From positions 1 through 48,391 of the forward strand of contig CALXRX010000011.1 of NCBI GenBank assembly GCA_944390975.1: DNA of 48,391 nucleotides. Reading direction: 5' to 3'. The position numbers and the translations under genes were made by a program. This stretch comes from an uncultured Clostridia bacterium. Its GTDB lineage: Bacteria; Bacillota; Clostridia; TANB77; CAG-508. This document shows, piece by piece, positions 25,750 through 34,161 of the stretch. Positions within the stretch are counted from its first letter, which is position 1. Each line of letters begins with the position of its first letter. The notes below the pieces were generated by a model. It did no database searches and was not told the origin of the DNA. It saw nothing but the letters and a program-made list of their open reading frames with translations.

Positions 25750-26298
25750 TTATTTAATTGAAAATTCTGCATAAAGATATTCATATTCTGTAGTAAAAAT
25801 TTTTATTCCTATTCTATATTCTCCCTTTTTCAACTCTCCATATAGTTTAGACCAGTCTACCTTTTTTTCATTTACTTCTTTTGTAAATGTATATGTTGTT
25901 AGTTCCCAAGAAAAATCATCAAAATTTGCTTCTAGTTCTTGCCACTTTCCATTTTTCTTTATTTCTATTTTATATTGTGGAGTATAATCGCAAAACACTT
26001 TATTTTTATCTATAATAATAAATGTTGCACCTGTTGGAGTTAATGTATCTTCTTTTACTTTCATTATAACATTATTAATTGATCTATTCTTTAGATTTTC
26101 ATTATATTCTGTTATATCAATTTCCCCGTTTAGTAATTGTTCTGTTATACTAACTTGTATATTATTATTGTTTTGCTCTACAACAATTAGTTGCTCATCT
26201 TCCTTTTTTGTATTTTTTTGCTTGAAATAAAGATATGCTATTATGGATAATGTTACTATTATTACTATTAATACTACAATAAATATTTTTTTCTTCAT
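25750..26298 (-). CDS. Membrane-anchored Ig-like domain protein
   Basis: The 182-residue protein has an N-terminal anchor helix (residues 5-25) and a low-complexity Lys/Glu/Asn linker. An extracytoplasmic beta domain runs from about residue 75 to the end (LTPTGATFIII, YKIEIKKNGKWQEL, WSKLYGELKKGEYRIGIKIF). This is the pattern of small bacterial Ig-like domains found in lipoprotein and membrane-anchored proteins of Firmicutes. There is no lipobox Cys. It is in the same direction as the downstream genes and has a terminator. The ligand is unknown. Confidence 0.7.
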   Translation of the reverse strand: MKKKIFIVVLIVIIVTLSIIAYLYFKQKNTKKEDEQLIVVEQNNNNIQVSITEQLLNGEIDITEYNENLKNRSINNVIMKVKEDTLTPTGATFIIIDKNKVFCDYTPQYKIEIKKNGKWQELEANFDDFSWELTTYTFTKEVNEKKVDWSKLYGELKKGEYRIGIKIFTTEYEYLYAEFSIK

Positions 26299-26337
26299 AT
26301 ATATATTCCCCTTAATTTATTTTTATACTTAAATCCT

Positions 26338-27636
26338 TTATATAAATTTTTCAATATACTCTATTAAAAATAATGGAACATTTAAGATTTTTCCATCTTT
26401 TTTTAAATTATTCATTGAAAGCCTTATGGCTAAATCATTATTAAATTTTTCATTATATCTAGTTAAACTAGCATTATTTGTTAAATTACCTGATTTTACC
26501 TCAATAGGTATTGTTCTATTTTTATATTGAATCACGAAATCTATTTCATGTCTATCAAATGTATAATAATTTGGTACCATATCAAATACATTATTTAACA
26601 TATTTAATACGAAATTTTCTGTGAATGCTCCCTTAAATTCTTCAAAAAGCTTATTTCCTTGTACTACAATTTTACTATCTAAATTTGACATTCTTCTAAG
26701 TAATCCCACATCATTCATATATATTTTAAAGGAACTTAAATCATTATATGCTTTTAATGGAAAATCTGTTTTTGTCACATTATATATTTTATATATTAAA
26801 TTTGAATCGTTTAGCCAATTTAAAGCATTCTCATATTCTCTTGCTCTGGCTCCTTCTTTAATTGTTTGATATAAAAATTTTTTATTTTCTTTGGCAAGCT
26901 GAGAAGGTATATTGTTCCATATTAGAGATATTTTATTTGCCTCATTATTTTGTGTATGCTTAGAAAAATCGCTTTCGTAAGCCTTTAAAATGTTTTCTTG
27001 TACAGTATTTACTAGTTCCATATCTTTTTCATTTACCCAAACATTAACTGCTTCTGGCATACCACCTATTATGAAATACGCTTTTAATTTTTCTTCTAAT
27101 TGATTAAAAAATATATCTGGAATATTTTCAACATTTTTTATAGATTTCATATATTCTACTAAATTTTCACATTTATCTGCTATCAAAAATTCACTAAATG
27201 TCATTGGATACATATTCAAAAATTCTACCTTTCCTACCGGAAAAGATGTGTGAGATAATCTAATCCCTAGTAAACTTCCAGCACAAACAATATGATATTC
27301 ATTTGCTTCTTCTTGGAAATATTTCAAACTATTTAATGCATTTGGACATTCTTGTATTTCATCAAAGATAATTAGTGTTCTTTCTGGTAAAATTGCTTTT
27401 CCATATATAAAAGATAGTTGTTCTAATATTCTTTTTGGATTTTTAGTATTACTAAATAAATTATATAAATCTTCATCATGATCAAAATTAAAATATGCAA
27501 CTCCTTCGTAGTTTTCTTCTCCAAATTGTTTTAAAATATATGTTTTTCCAATTTGTCTTGCTCCTTTTAAAATTAGAGGTTTTCTATATTTACTTTCTTT
27601 CCACATTATTAACTCGTCTAATATAAATCTCTTCAA
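26338..27636 (-). CDS. AAA-14/DUF4143-type ATPase
   Basis: The protein belongs to the widespread family with an N-terminal AAA_14 ATPase and a C-terminal DUF4143 PD-(D/E)XK-like region. Walker A is GARQIGKT near residue 27, Walker B-like IIFDEIQECPNAL near residue 90 and the sensor region VCAGSLLGIRLS near 120. The C-terminus has HEIDFVIQYKNRTIPIEVKSG, a nuclease-like motif. The ATG at 27645 overlaps GAGGAG, and TTG 27636, nine bases on, may be the real start. The function is not established for the family, and the gene is a lone unit. Confidence 0.85.
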   Translation of the reverse strand: MKRFILDELIMWKESKYRKPLILKGARQIGKTYILKQFGEENYEGVAYFNFDHDEDLYNLFSNTKNPKRILEQLSFIYGKAILPERTLIIFDEIQECPNALNSLKYFQEEANEYHIVCAGSLLGIRLSHTSFPVGKVEFLNMYPMTFSEFLIADKCENLVEYMKSIKNVENIPDIFFNQLEEKLKAYFIIGGMPEAVNVWVNEKDMELVNTVQENILKAYESDFSKHTQNNEANKISLIWNNIPSQLAKENKKFLYQTIKEGARAREYENALNWLNDSNLIYKIYNVTKTDFPLKAYNDLSSFKIYMNDVGLLRRMSNLDSKIVVQGNKLFEEFKGAFTENFVLNMLNNVFDMVPNYYTFDRHEIDFVIQYKNRTIPIEVKSGNLTNNASLTRYNEKFNNDLAIRLSMNNLKKDGKILNVPLFLIEYIEKFI

Positions 27637-27775
27637 ACAAATCATCTCCTCGTAATCAATACATTACAATAATATACTATATTTATTATACTACTTTAAT
27701 CACGCTTTTACAAATATTTTTAGCATTTTTATCACATTTTTGCAAGTATTTTTTATGATTTTATCACATTTTTGT

Positions 27776-27813
27776 AAAATTACCCAAAAAAGCTTTTAAC
27801 TTTTTCGGGTAAT
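27776..27813 (-). terminator. Terminator of the deacetylase gene
   Basis: A stem ATTACCC/GGGTAAT extended by AAAAAG/CTTTTT lies just past the stop at 27827. Upstream, two copies of the same short sequence (ttttatcacatttttg, near 27730 and 27762) form a small direct repeat. Confidence 0.75.
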
Positions 27814-27826
27814 CTATGAATTTTAT

Positions 27827-28603
27827 TTATTTTACTAGTTTTTGCATGCCTGTATTGTCAATTGTGTAATTATCACTATAAATTAAATCTGACACTTTAA
27901 CTATATTAAATCCTTTTTCTTGTATATTATATATCAATTTATCTAAAGCTTGTGCTGTGTATTTTGTTCCATTGTGCATTAATATAATGCTTCCATTTTT
28001 TAGCTTATCTTTTAATCTATCCCACATCTGGTCTCCTGTTAGCCCTGTATAGTCTAATGTATCTAAAGACCATTGTATTGTTTTATGGTTTTCGGCTTCT
28101 GCTGATTTTATTACTGTATTATTATACTCTCCATATGGTCCTCTATATAGTGTAGTTCTTTTTCCTGTTATTTTTTCTATTTTGTCCGCACATTTTCTTA
28201 TTTCTTCTTGATTTTTTTCTAATGTTAAATTGTTTACATGTGGATGCGTGTTTGAATGATTTCCTATTTCATGTCCTGCATCTGCTATTTTCTTTACTGC
28301 TTCTGGAAATTTATCTACCCAATCTCCTACCATGAAAAATGTAACTTTAACTTTATATTTACTTAGCGTATCTAAAATAGTATCTATATCGTCTGCATTC
28401 CATGCACAATTTATTGTTAGTGCAATATTTTTATCATTTGTTTCTACACTATATATTGGTAATAACTTTTCTGCTGTTGTTGCTGTTTGTATGGCATCTT
28501 GTTTTCCTGCTCCCAAAAATGCCGCTCCTCCAAATAATACAAATACTGTTGTTAATGCAATTATATATGAATATATTTTTTGTTTATTAAATACTATAAA
28601 CAT
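27827..28603 (-). CDS. Polysaccharide deacetylase (NodB-type)
   Basis: This 258-residue carbohydrate esterase is anchored by an N-terminal helix (about residues 12-32). The NodB domain starts near 59 (KNIALTINCAWNADDI, motif 1 with the ADD pair). It has HSNTHPH (zinc motif 2) near 118, RGPYGEYN (motif 3) near 155, WSLDTLDYTG and LMHN near 212. It resembles sporulation-type peptidoglycan deacetylases such as PdaA/PdaB and YlxY. TTG 28618 lies in GGGAGG. ATG 28603, seven bases further, is the start. The first 203 bases of the gene and about 60 bases upstream recur at 29783-30045. Confidence 0.88.
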   Translation of the reverse strand: MFIVFNKQKIYSYIIALTTVFVLFGGAAFLGAGKQDAIQTATTAEKLLPIYSVETNDKNIALTINCAWNADDIDTILDTLSKYKVKVTFFMVGDWVDKFPEAVKKIADAGHEIGNHSNTHPHVNNLTLEKNQEEIRKCADKIEKITGKRTTLYRGPYGEYNNTVIKSAEAENHKTIQWSLDTLDYTGLTGDQMWDRLKDKLKNGSIILMHNGTKYTAQALDKLIYNIQEKGFNIVKVSDLIYSDNYTIDNTGMQKLVK

Positions 28604-28662
28604 ATAAAAACCTCCCAAAATAAGCTACTGTATTGTATGCTTGTTTTGGAAAGTTTATGACA
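28400..28662. repeat. 263-bp direct repeat, copy 1 (deacetylase 5' end)
   Basis: Bases 28400-28662 recur at 29783-30045 in the same orientation, offset exactly 1383, with about two differences near 28648. The copy holds the first part of the deacetylase gene and its upstream region. Confidence 0.95.
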
Positions 28663-28679
28663 TCATCATATATATCTCT

Positions 28680-28711
28680 CCTGAAAATACAGTGGTCAGT
28701 GTTGCACTTTA
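28680..28711. repeat. 32-bp direct repeat, copy A (partner 28749-28780)
   Basis: The repeat begins cctgaaaatac and ends gtt(g/a)cacttta. The second copy 69 bases on has three mismatches and covers the stop codon of the gene at 28778-29557, so the 3' end of that gene has a partial second copy. Confidence 0.8.
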
Positions 28712-28717
28712 TTTAAC

Positions 28718-28744
28718 GGTGAGACCTGCAAAGCAAGTCTCACC
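28718..28744. other. Perfect 8-bp hairpin just past gene 28778-29557
   Basis: GGTGAGAC (28718-28725) and GTCTCACC (28737-28744) form a stem with an 11-base loop between the two 32-bp repeats. It could be a terminator without a T run, or a hairpin of the kind found after variable regions of diversity-generating retroelements. Confidence 0.6.
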
Positions 28745-28748
28745 TCTT

Positions 28749-28780
28749 CCTGAAAATACCGTGGTTAGTGTTACACTTTA
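28749..28780. repeat. 32-bp direct repeat, copy B
   Basis: This is the partner of 28680-28711. It overlaps the stop codon of the minus-strand gene. Confidence 0.8.
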
Positions 28781-29557
28781 ATCAAGCGCAAGCATGCCAA
28801 CACCACGGTTGTCATCGTTATCAACATCGCAGTTATGACCCAGGTCACCCACAGGATAGATGTTGCTAAAGTTATAGTAGCTGCCCCCAGCAGCCCAAAA
28901 GCCACCAGCCTCTTCCCATGGATCCTCTGCAAGTAATTTCCATGTATTGGCTAAATCATAAAAGCCACATACTTCTCTACTACCTGTTGGCTCAAAATTA
29001 CCTATATAACCAAATGAATTACGATAATGACCGATTCTTCTCGAATCATCACATACTGCTTGCCACGCCTCATCAACTGTATACTTTCCAGACTCATAAA
29101 GCTTCTGAATAAGAAACAAGTTTCTGCAAGCAAACTCTGTCCTTGTCATCTGCCGGCTATTACGGCTGGGGCAATATTCTTTCAGTATCTTTACCCATTT
29201 CCTTTGTGAGTATCCAGTAGCTGGTGGTAATCCTTTTTGGTATACCAACTTTCCATCTGGTATGGATGGGTCGACTCTCATGCAAGTAAAAGCATGCAAT
29301 CTGCCTTTAGCTTTTGCCTCCTTGTACAGCATCAATGTTTCTTTCTGCCTCCTGCTGGTTGGCTCGTGGTCTAACCACTCTCCCGCAAAAGTATTTGGAT
29401 CTATTCTACATTCCAGTTCATTTTGAGAAATCAGATTGTACTCTCCTTCTTCCTCAATTTCAAACATTGTTAGAATGTACCCATCCTTCACTTCTGCTGA
29501 AATGCACCGTCCTCCTTTTATTTCAGGAATTGCGGTTTTCACTTCCAATCTCTTCAT
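28778..29557 (-). CDS. Accessory protein with lectin-like variable C-terminus, unknown function
   Basis: The 259-residue soluble protein is GC-richer than its neighbours and sits between 263-bp direct repeats. The N-terminal part (1-120) has no family I recognise. The central part contains KYTVDEAWQAVCDD. The C-terminal 45 residues (GGFWAAGGSYYNFSNIY to GVGMLALD) look like the end of a C-type-lectin fold. In that stretch most codons end in C or T, as expected for a region derived from AAY codons by retroelement mutagenesis. Two Arg codons are CGG (29509, 29155) and read normally, unlike CGG in host genes. RBS AGGAGG and a strong promoter precede it. No reverse transcriptase or template repeat is seen nearby. 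Confidence 0.6.
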   Translation of the reverse strand: MKRLEVKTAIPEIKGGRCISAEVKDGYILTMFEIEEEGEYNLISQNELECRIDPNTFAGEWLDHEPTSRRQKETLMLYKEAKAKGRLHAFTCMRVDPSIPDGKLVYQKGLPPATGYSQRKWVKILKEYCPSRNSRQMTRTEFACRNLFLIQKLYESGKYTVDEAWQAVCDDSRRIGHYRNSFGYIGNFEPTGSREVCGFYDLANTWKLLAEDPWEEAGGFWAAGGSYYNFSNIYPVGDLGHNCDVDNDDNRGVGMLALD

Positions 29558-29624
29558 GTGCTTGTCCTCCTATAAATGATATTTTTTGAAATGAAACCAT
29601 ATTCAACAAATAGAATATACTTTT

Positions 29625-29653
29625 ATTATAATACAGTTTATGTAAAATAGCAA
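29625..29653 (-). promoter_or_regulatory. Promoter of gene 28778-29557
   Basis: On the minus strand -35 TTGCTA (29648-29653) and -10 TATAAT (29625-29630) are 17 bases apart, about 68 bases before the ATG. Confidence 0.65.
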
Positions 29654-29779
29654 TATTTTACATAAATTAAATGCTTCTATACTTTATAACATACATTATT
29701 TGGTCAAAAACAAAAATCATTTATATAGTTCAAAACTTGGAATATAGGCTCTTTTTCATTTCTATCCTTTTGGCAATTG

Positions 29780-29986
29780 TTACCATGCACAATTTATTGT
29801 TAGTGCAATATTTTTATCATTTGTTTCTACACTATATATTGGTAATAACTTTTCTGCTGTTGTTGCTGTTTGTATGGCATCTTGTTTTCCTGCTCCCAAA
29901 AATGCCGCTCCTCCAAATAATACAAATACTGTTGTTAATGCAATTATATATGAATATATTTTTTGTTTATTAAATACTATAAACAT
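29780..29986 (-). pseudogene. Truncated copy of the polysaccharide deacetylase
   Basis: It encodes the first 68 residues of the deacetylase from ATG 29986 (MFIVFNKQKIYSYIIALTTV), identical to the intact gene. It stops at TAA one codon after the repeat boundary, before any catalytic motif beyond INCAW. It still has a good ribosome site and a membrane helix, so a short product could be made, but no function is expected. Confidence 0.9.
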
Positions 29987-30045
29987 ATAAAAACCTCCCA
30001 AAATAAGCTACTGTATTGTATGCTTGTTTTTGGAAGTTTATGACA
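29783..30045. repeat. 263-bp direct repeat, copy 2
   Basis: This is the second copy of 28400-28662. Together the two copies flank a 1.1-kb accessory segment with one gene. Confidence 0.95.
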
Positions 30046-30047
30046 AT

Positions 30048-30084
30048 AGCCACTCGAAAACGAAACACGTAACTTCGAGTGGCT
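30048..30084 (-). terminator. Hairpin after gene 30092-30400
   Basis: An 11-bp stem AGCCACTCGAA/TTCGAGTGGCT with a 15-base loop lies just past the stop of the minus-strand gene. There is no long T run. Confidence 0.6.
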
Positions 30085-30091
30085 TAATTTG

Positions 30092-30400
30092 TCAATTTCT
30101 GCCTAAAATACTGGAAATTAAGGATTTTTTAGGATGTTCTTCTTCTATCTTCAACTCGAAGTGAGTTGAATCATAGACATAAGAGAAATTCTCACATTCT
30201 CCATTTTCGGTATTTCCGCAATTGCTTATACAGCCGTAGCCGTAATGCCAGAAATACCCTGTTGGAAGCCGAAGTTCATCGGCTCTTAGATTTCCATAAA
30301 TTCTTGGGTTATTACCCCATAGCGGTGTTGCTTCAAACTCTCCTTCTGGATTGAGGTCTTTTAAAACCTCCGCCATTTTTTTCATGTCCATGTTTGTCAT
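30092..30400 (-). CDS. Accessory protein of unknown function
   Basis: The 102-residue soluble protein has no family I recognise. The middle is Cys/Gly/aromatic rich (GYFWHYGYGCISNCGNTENG) and the C-terminus Lys/Glu-rich (LKIEEEHPKKSL). It is GC-richer than the host genes. One Arg codon is CGG (30271), read in frame. AGGAGG precedes the ATG as in the gene at 28778-29557, and both appear to belong to the same acquired segment. The 105 bases between its start and hydA contain no further feature I can support. Confidence 0.6.
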   Translation of the reverse strand: MTNMDMKKMAEVLKDLNPEGEFEATPLWGNNPRIYGNLRADELRLPTGYFWHYGYGCISNCGNTENGECENFSYVYDSTHFELKIEEEHPKKSLISSILGRN

Positions 30401-30505
30401 TCTTTCGTCCTCCTAAAAAAAATTATTTTTTGTAATAAAACAACAATGGATCAATGTCCTTCTCTTATATTATATCTAAAATTACCATAATTTTCAAGTT
30501 TATAA

Positions 30506-32254
30506 CTATATTCTGTATTTTTCTCTTTCTATATAATGTGTGTGTAACAATTCATGAGCTATATGGCTTCCTGGTTTTTCTAAAAATTCTTTATATACTT
30601 TTTTAATTACTGGATTTTGATGTGATTTTCTAATTGTACTTTTTTCATCTATATCATATAATGCTTCTGCTCTTAATTTTCTTACATCTACTTTTGAACG
30701 TATTTTTGAACTTTTTATTGGTTGGCCTCCTCCCATTATGCAACCTCCTGGACAAGCCATAATTTCCACAAATTGATAATCTGCTGTTCCTTTCTTTATT
30801 TCCTCTAATATTTTTTGTGCATTAGCAAGACCGCTTGCAGCTACAACTTTTATATCATTTCCTGCAATATTCACATTTGCTTTTTTTATTCCTTCTCCTC
30901 CACGTACTGCATTAAAATCAATTTTTTCTAAATCTTCTCCTGTTAGTGTATCTTGTGCTGTTCTTAGTGCTGCTTCCATAACACCACCTGTTGTTCCAAA
31001 TATAGCTCCAGCACCTGTTGCTTCTCCCATTGGTGCATCAAATTGTGTATCTTCTAATTTTGTAAAGTCAATATTTGCTTGTTTTATCATTCTTGAAAGT
31101 TCTCTTGTTGTAATAACAGCATCTACATCATATAGTCCATCATTTTGCATTTCGTTTCTTTGTCTTTCAAATTTCTTTGCAATGCATGGCATAACAGAAA
31201 CAACATATATATTTTTAGGATCAATGTTTTCTTTTTTAGCATAATATGTTTTTAATAATGCTCCAAACATTTGATGTGGAGATTTGCATGTAGATAAATG
31301 TGGTAATAATTCTGGATAATTCATTTCTATATATTTTACCCATCCTGGACTACATGAAGTTATCATTGGTAGAACTCCACCTTTTGTAAATCTTTCTATA
31401 AATTCATTTGCTTCTTCCATTATTGTAAAATCAGCACCTGTATTTGTATCAAATACTTTATCAAAACCTAGTCTTTTTAATGCTGTAACCATTTTTCCAG
31501 TTACATTAGTACCAATTTCCATTCCAAATTCTTCACCAAGTGCTACTCTAACAGCTGGTGCTGTTTGAACAATAACATAACTGTCTTCATCTTTTAATTT
31601 AACCCAAACGTCATCTATCATTTCTTTTTCATGTAATGCCCCTGTTGGACAAGCTTGTATACATTGACCACAAAATGTACAATTTACGTCATTTAAACTA
31701 TGATCTCCTACTGTAGATATACAAGATTCAAACCCTCTATTAATACAATCAATTGCACCTATTTTTTGCACCTTTTTACATGCTGCTACACATCTTCTGC
31801 ATAAAATGCATTTGTTAAAATCTCTTACTATTGAAGGTGATAAGTCGTCTACTTTATGTTGTGTTCTTTCTCCTTCAAACTCTATATTTAAAACATTAAA
31901 TTTTGTAGCTAATGCTTGTAATTCACAATTACCTGAACGAGTGCAAGTTAGGCAATCTTTTGCATGGTTTGATATAATTAAATCTAATATAACATGTCGT
32001 GCTTCTAACACATTTGGTGTGTGTGTATGTACTATCATTCCTTCTTCTACTGTTTGAATACAGGAAGTTGCAAATCCACGTCTGCCTTCTACTTCTACAA
32101 TACACATTCTACAATCCCCAACTTCGTTTATATCTTTTAAAAAGCATAATGTTGGTATATCAATTCCTACTTGTGCTGCTGCTTGTAAAATTGTTGTTCC
32201 CTTTTTTGCTTTTACTTCTTGACCATCTATAGTTAATGTAACGAATTCTTCCAT
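30506..32254 (-). CDS. hydA: [FeFe]-hydrogenase catalytic subunit HydA
   Basis: This 582-residue catalytic subunit of a NAD-linked hydrogenase reduces protons to H2 or oxidises H2. An N-terminal 2Fe-2S ferredoxin domain (1-80: CFLKDINEVGDCRMC), the His/Cys cluster region (HAKDCLTC...GNCELQ) and two 4Fe-4S clusters (CILCRRCVAACKK; CTFCGQCIQACPTGAL) precede the H domain. H-cluster signatures are TSCSPGWVKYIE near 298, MPCIAKKFERQR near 353 and EIMACPGGCIMGGGQP near 493. It ends with the small-subunit-like tail. It is the last gene of hydCBA with a 12-base gap to hydB. The trimeric, electron-bifurcating type is inferred from context. Confidence 0.93.
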   Translation of the reverse strand: MEEFVTLTIDGQEVKAKKGTTILQAAAQVGIDIPTLCFLKDINEVGDCRMCIVEVEGRRGFATSCIQTVEEGMIVHTHTPNVLEARHVILDLIISNHAKDCLTCTRSGNCELQALATKFNVLNIEFEGERTQHKVDDLSPSIVRDFNKCILCRRCVAACKKVQKIGAIDCINRGFESCISTVGDHSLNDVNCTFCGQCIQACPTGALHEKEMIDDVWVKLKDEDSYVIVQTAPAVRVALGEEFGMEIGTNVTGKMVTALKRLGFDKVFDTNTGADFTIMEEANEFIERFTKGGVLPMITSCSPGWVKYIEMNYPELLPHLSTCKSPHQMFGALLKTYYAKKENIDPKNIYVVSVMPCIAKKFERQRNEMQNDGLYDVDAVITTRELSRMIKQANIDFTKLEDTQFDAPMGEATGAGAIFGTTGGVMEAALRTAQDTLTGEDLEKIDFNAVRGGEGIKKANVNIAGNDIKVVAASGLANAQKILEEIKKGTADYQFVEIMACPGGCIMGGGQPIKSSKIRSKVDVRKLRAEALYDIDEKSTIRKSHQNPVIKKVYKEFLEKPGSHIAHELLHTHYIEREKYRI

Positions 32255-32266
32255 GTGCTTACCTCC

Positions 32267-34126
32267 TTAATTTCCTATTGCTTTAAATGGACAACTTGTT
32301 AAACAAGTTCCACATTTAATACATTTGTCTTGATTAATTACTCTTATTTCTCTTGCTTCTCCTTCAATCGCATTCACTGGACAATTTCTTTGACATAATC
32401 CACAACCCTTACACTTTTCTGGATTAATTTCTATTTTTGACATTGCTTTACATTCTAAAGACTTACATTCTTTTTCTAGAACATGCTGTCTATATTCTTC
32501 CCTAAAATATTTTAGAGTACTTAGTATTGGATTTGGTGCACTTTGTCCAAGCCCACATATACTTGCATTTTTTATATTAATAGCTAATTTTTCTAATTTA
32601 TATATATCATGCTCTGTTCCATTGCCATCACAAATTTTTTGTAATATTTCTAACATTCTTTTTGTTCCAATTCTACATGGTGTACATTTTCCACAAGATT
32701 CATCAACAGTAAATTCTAAATAAAATTTTGCAAGTGCTACCATGCATTTTGTATCATCCATTACAATTAATCCACCAGATCCCATCATAGAGCCTATTTC
32801 TTTTAATGACTCGTAATCTATTGGTGTATCTAAATGTTCTTTAGGAATGCATCCTCCTGATGGTCCTCCTGTTTGTGCTGCTTTAAATTCTCTATTGTTT
32901 GGTATTCCACCACCTATGTCGTATACGATTTCCCTTAATGTTGTTCCCATTGGTACTTCTACTAATCCTATATTATTTACATTTCCTCCTAATGCAAATA
33001 CCTTTGTTCCTTTTGATGTTTTAGTACCTATTGATGAATACCAATCTGCTCCTTTTAATATTATTTGGGCTATATTAGCATATGTTTCTACATTGTTTAT
33101 TAAAGTTGGTTTTCCCCATAGACCACTTTGCGCTGGATATGGTGGTTTTACTCTTGGCTGACCTCTTCTTCCTTCTATTGATTCTAAAAGAGCGGTTTCC
33201 TCGCCACATACAAAAGCTCCTGCTCCAAGTCTTATTTCTATATCAAAGTCAAATCCACTATTAAATATATTTTTTCCTAATATTCCATAGTTTCTTGCTT
33301 GCTTTAATGCAATATCAAATCTTTTTACTGCAATTGGATATTCTGCTCTTACATATATATATCCTTTTGATGCTCCTATTGCAAATCCTGCTATTATCAT
33401 TGCTTCAATAACAGAATGTGGATCCCCTTCTAATATACTTCTATCCATGAAAGCACCTGGATCTCCCTCATCTGCATTACAAACTACATATTTTACCTCT
33501 CCTTTTGTTTTCTTTGTTAGTTCCCATTTTTGTCCTGTTGGAAATCCTGCTCCACCACGTCCACGAAGCCCTGATTCTTTAATTATATTAATTACTTCAT
33601 CGCTACTCATTTCTTTTAATACTTTTTCTAAGGCCAAGTATCCATCAAATGCTATGTATTCATCTATATCTTCTGGATTTATTAATCCACAATTTTTTAG
33701 TGCTATTCTTTTTTGTTTTTTATAGAAGTTTAGTTCATCTAAACTATTAACTATACTTCCATCTATATCTTTGCATAATAGCCTTTTTACTTTTTCTCCT
33801 TTTATTATATGTGTTTCTATAATTTCCTCACAATCTTCTGGTTTTACCATTGCATAAAAGGTGTCTTCTGGTCTAATAATAACAATTGGCCCTTTTGCAC
33901 AAAGTCCAAAGCATCCTGTTTTAATAACTCTTACATTTTCTATGTTTTTTTCTTTTATTATTCTTTTAAAATTTTCTAAAATTTCTGGAGATTTAGAAGA
34001 TGTACAACCTGTACCATTGCATACTAATATATGTTTTTGTCTTGTGTCTAATTTTGTATTTACTCTTAATTCTAATTCTTCTTTCTTTTCTTTTCTTATT
34101 TTTTGTATTTCTTCTAATGTCTTCAT
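32267..34126 (-). CDS. hydB: NADH-binding NuoF-like subunit HydB
   Basis: This flavoprotein subunit carries NADH and FMN sites and passes electrons to HydA. The N-terminal thioredoxin-like 2Fe-2S domain contains CNGTGCTSS and CFGLCAKGP. The NuoF core has SGLRGRGGAGFPTG near 187 and GAGAYICGEE-like GAGAFVCGEETALL near 295. The 4Fe-4S site ESCGKCTPCRIGT is near 470, and two more 4Fe-4S clusters (CKGCGLCQRNCP, CIKCGTCLTSCP) end the protein. Length about 619. ATG 34135 overlaps AAAGGA, so ATG 34126 with nine-base spacing is the likely start. It lies between hydC and hydA. Confidence 0.92.
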   Translation of the reverse strand: MKTLEEIQKIRKEKKEELELRVNTKLDTRQKHILVCNGTGCTSSKSPEILENFKRIIKEKNIENVRVIKTGCFGLCAKGPIVIIRPEDTFYAMVKPEDCEEIIETHIIKGEKVKRLLCKDIDGSIVNSLDELNFYKKQKRIALKNCGLINPEDIDEYIAFDGYLALEKVLKEMSSDEVINIIKESGLRGRGGAGFPTGQKWELTKKTKGEVKYVVCNADEGDPGAFMDRSILEGDPHSVIEAMIIAGFAIGASKGYIYVRAEYPIAVKRFDIALKQARNYGILGKNIFNSGFDFDIEIRLGAGAFVCGEETALLESIEGRRGQPRVKPPYPAQSGLWGKPTLINNVETYANIAQIILKGADWYSSIGTKTSKGTKVFALGGNVNNIGLVEVPMGTTLREIVYDIGGGIPNNREFKAAQTGGPSGGCIPKEHLDTPIDYESLKEIGSMMGSGGLIVMDDTKCMVALAKFYLEFTVDESCGKCTPCRIGTKRMLEILQKICDGNGTEHDIYKLEKLAINIKNASICGLGQSAPNPILSTLKYFREEYRQHVLEKECKSLECKAMSKIEINPEKCKGCGLCQRNCPVNAIEGEAREIRVINQDKCIKCGTCLTSCPFKAIGN

Positions 34127-34161
34127 AGATACCATTCCTTTCTTATGGTTTAAAATAATTA

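Noticed and set aside
29155..29509. CGG codons of the accessory gene as additional frameshift sites
   Set aside because: The protein stays coherent in frame through both codons, and a +1 shift at 29155 would hit a stop almost at once.
29671..29973. Plus-strand open frames rich in Leu, Phe and Tyr across the window (for example here, 17521-17778 and 9710-9958)
   Set aside because: They are antisense shadows of AT-rich minus-strand genes, with no ribosome sites and low-complexity hydrophobic products.
28663..30480. Complete DGR, prophage or integrative element
   Set aside because: There is no reverse transcriptase, integrase, transposase or template repeat in the window, so only target-like genes can be claimed.
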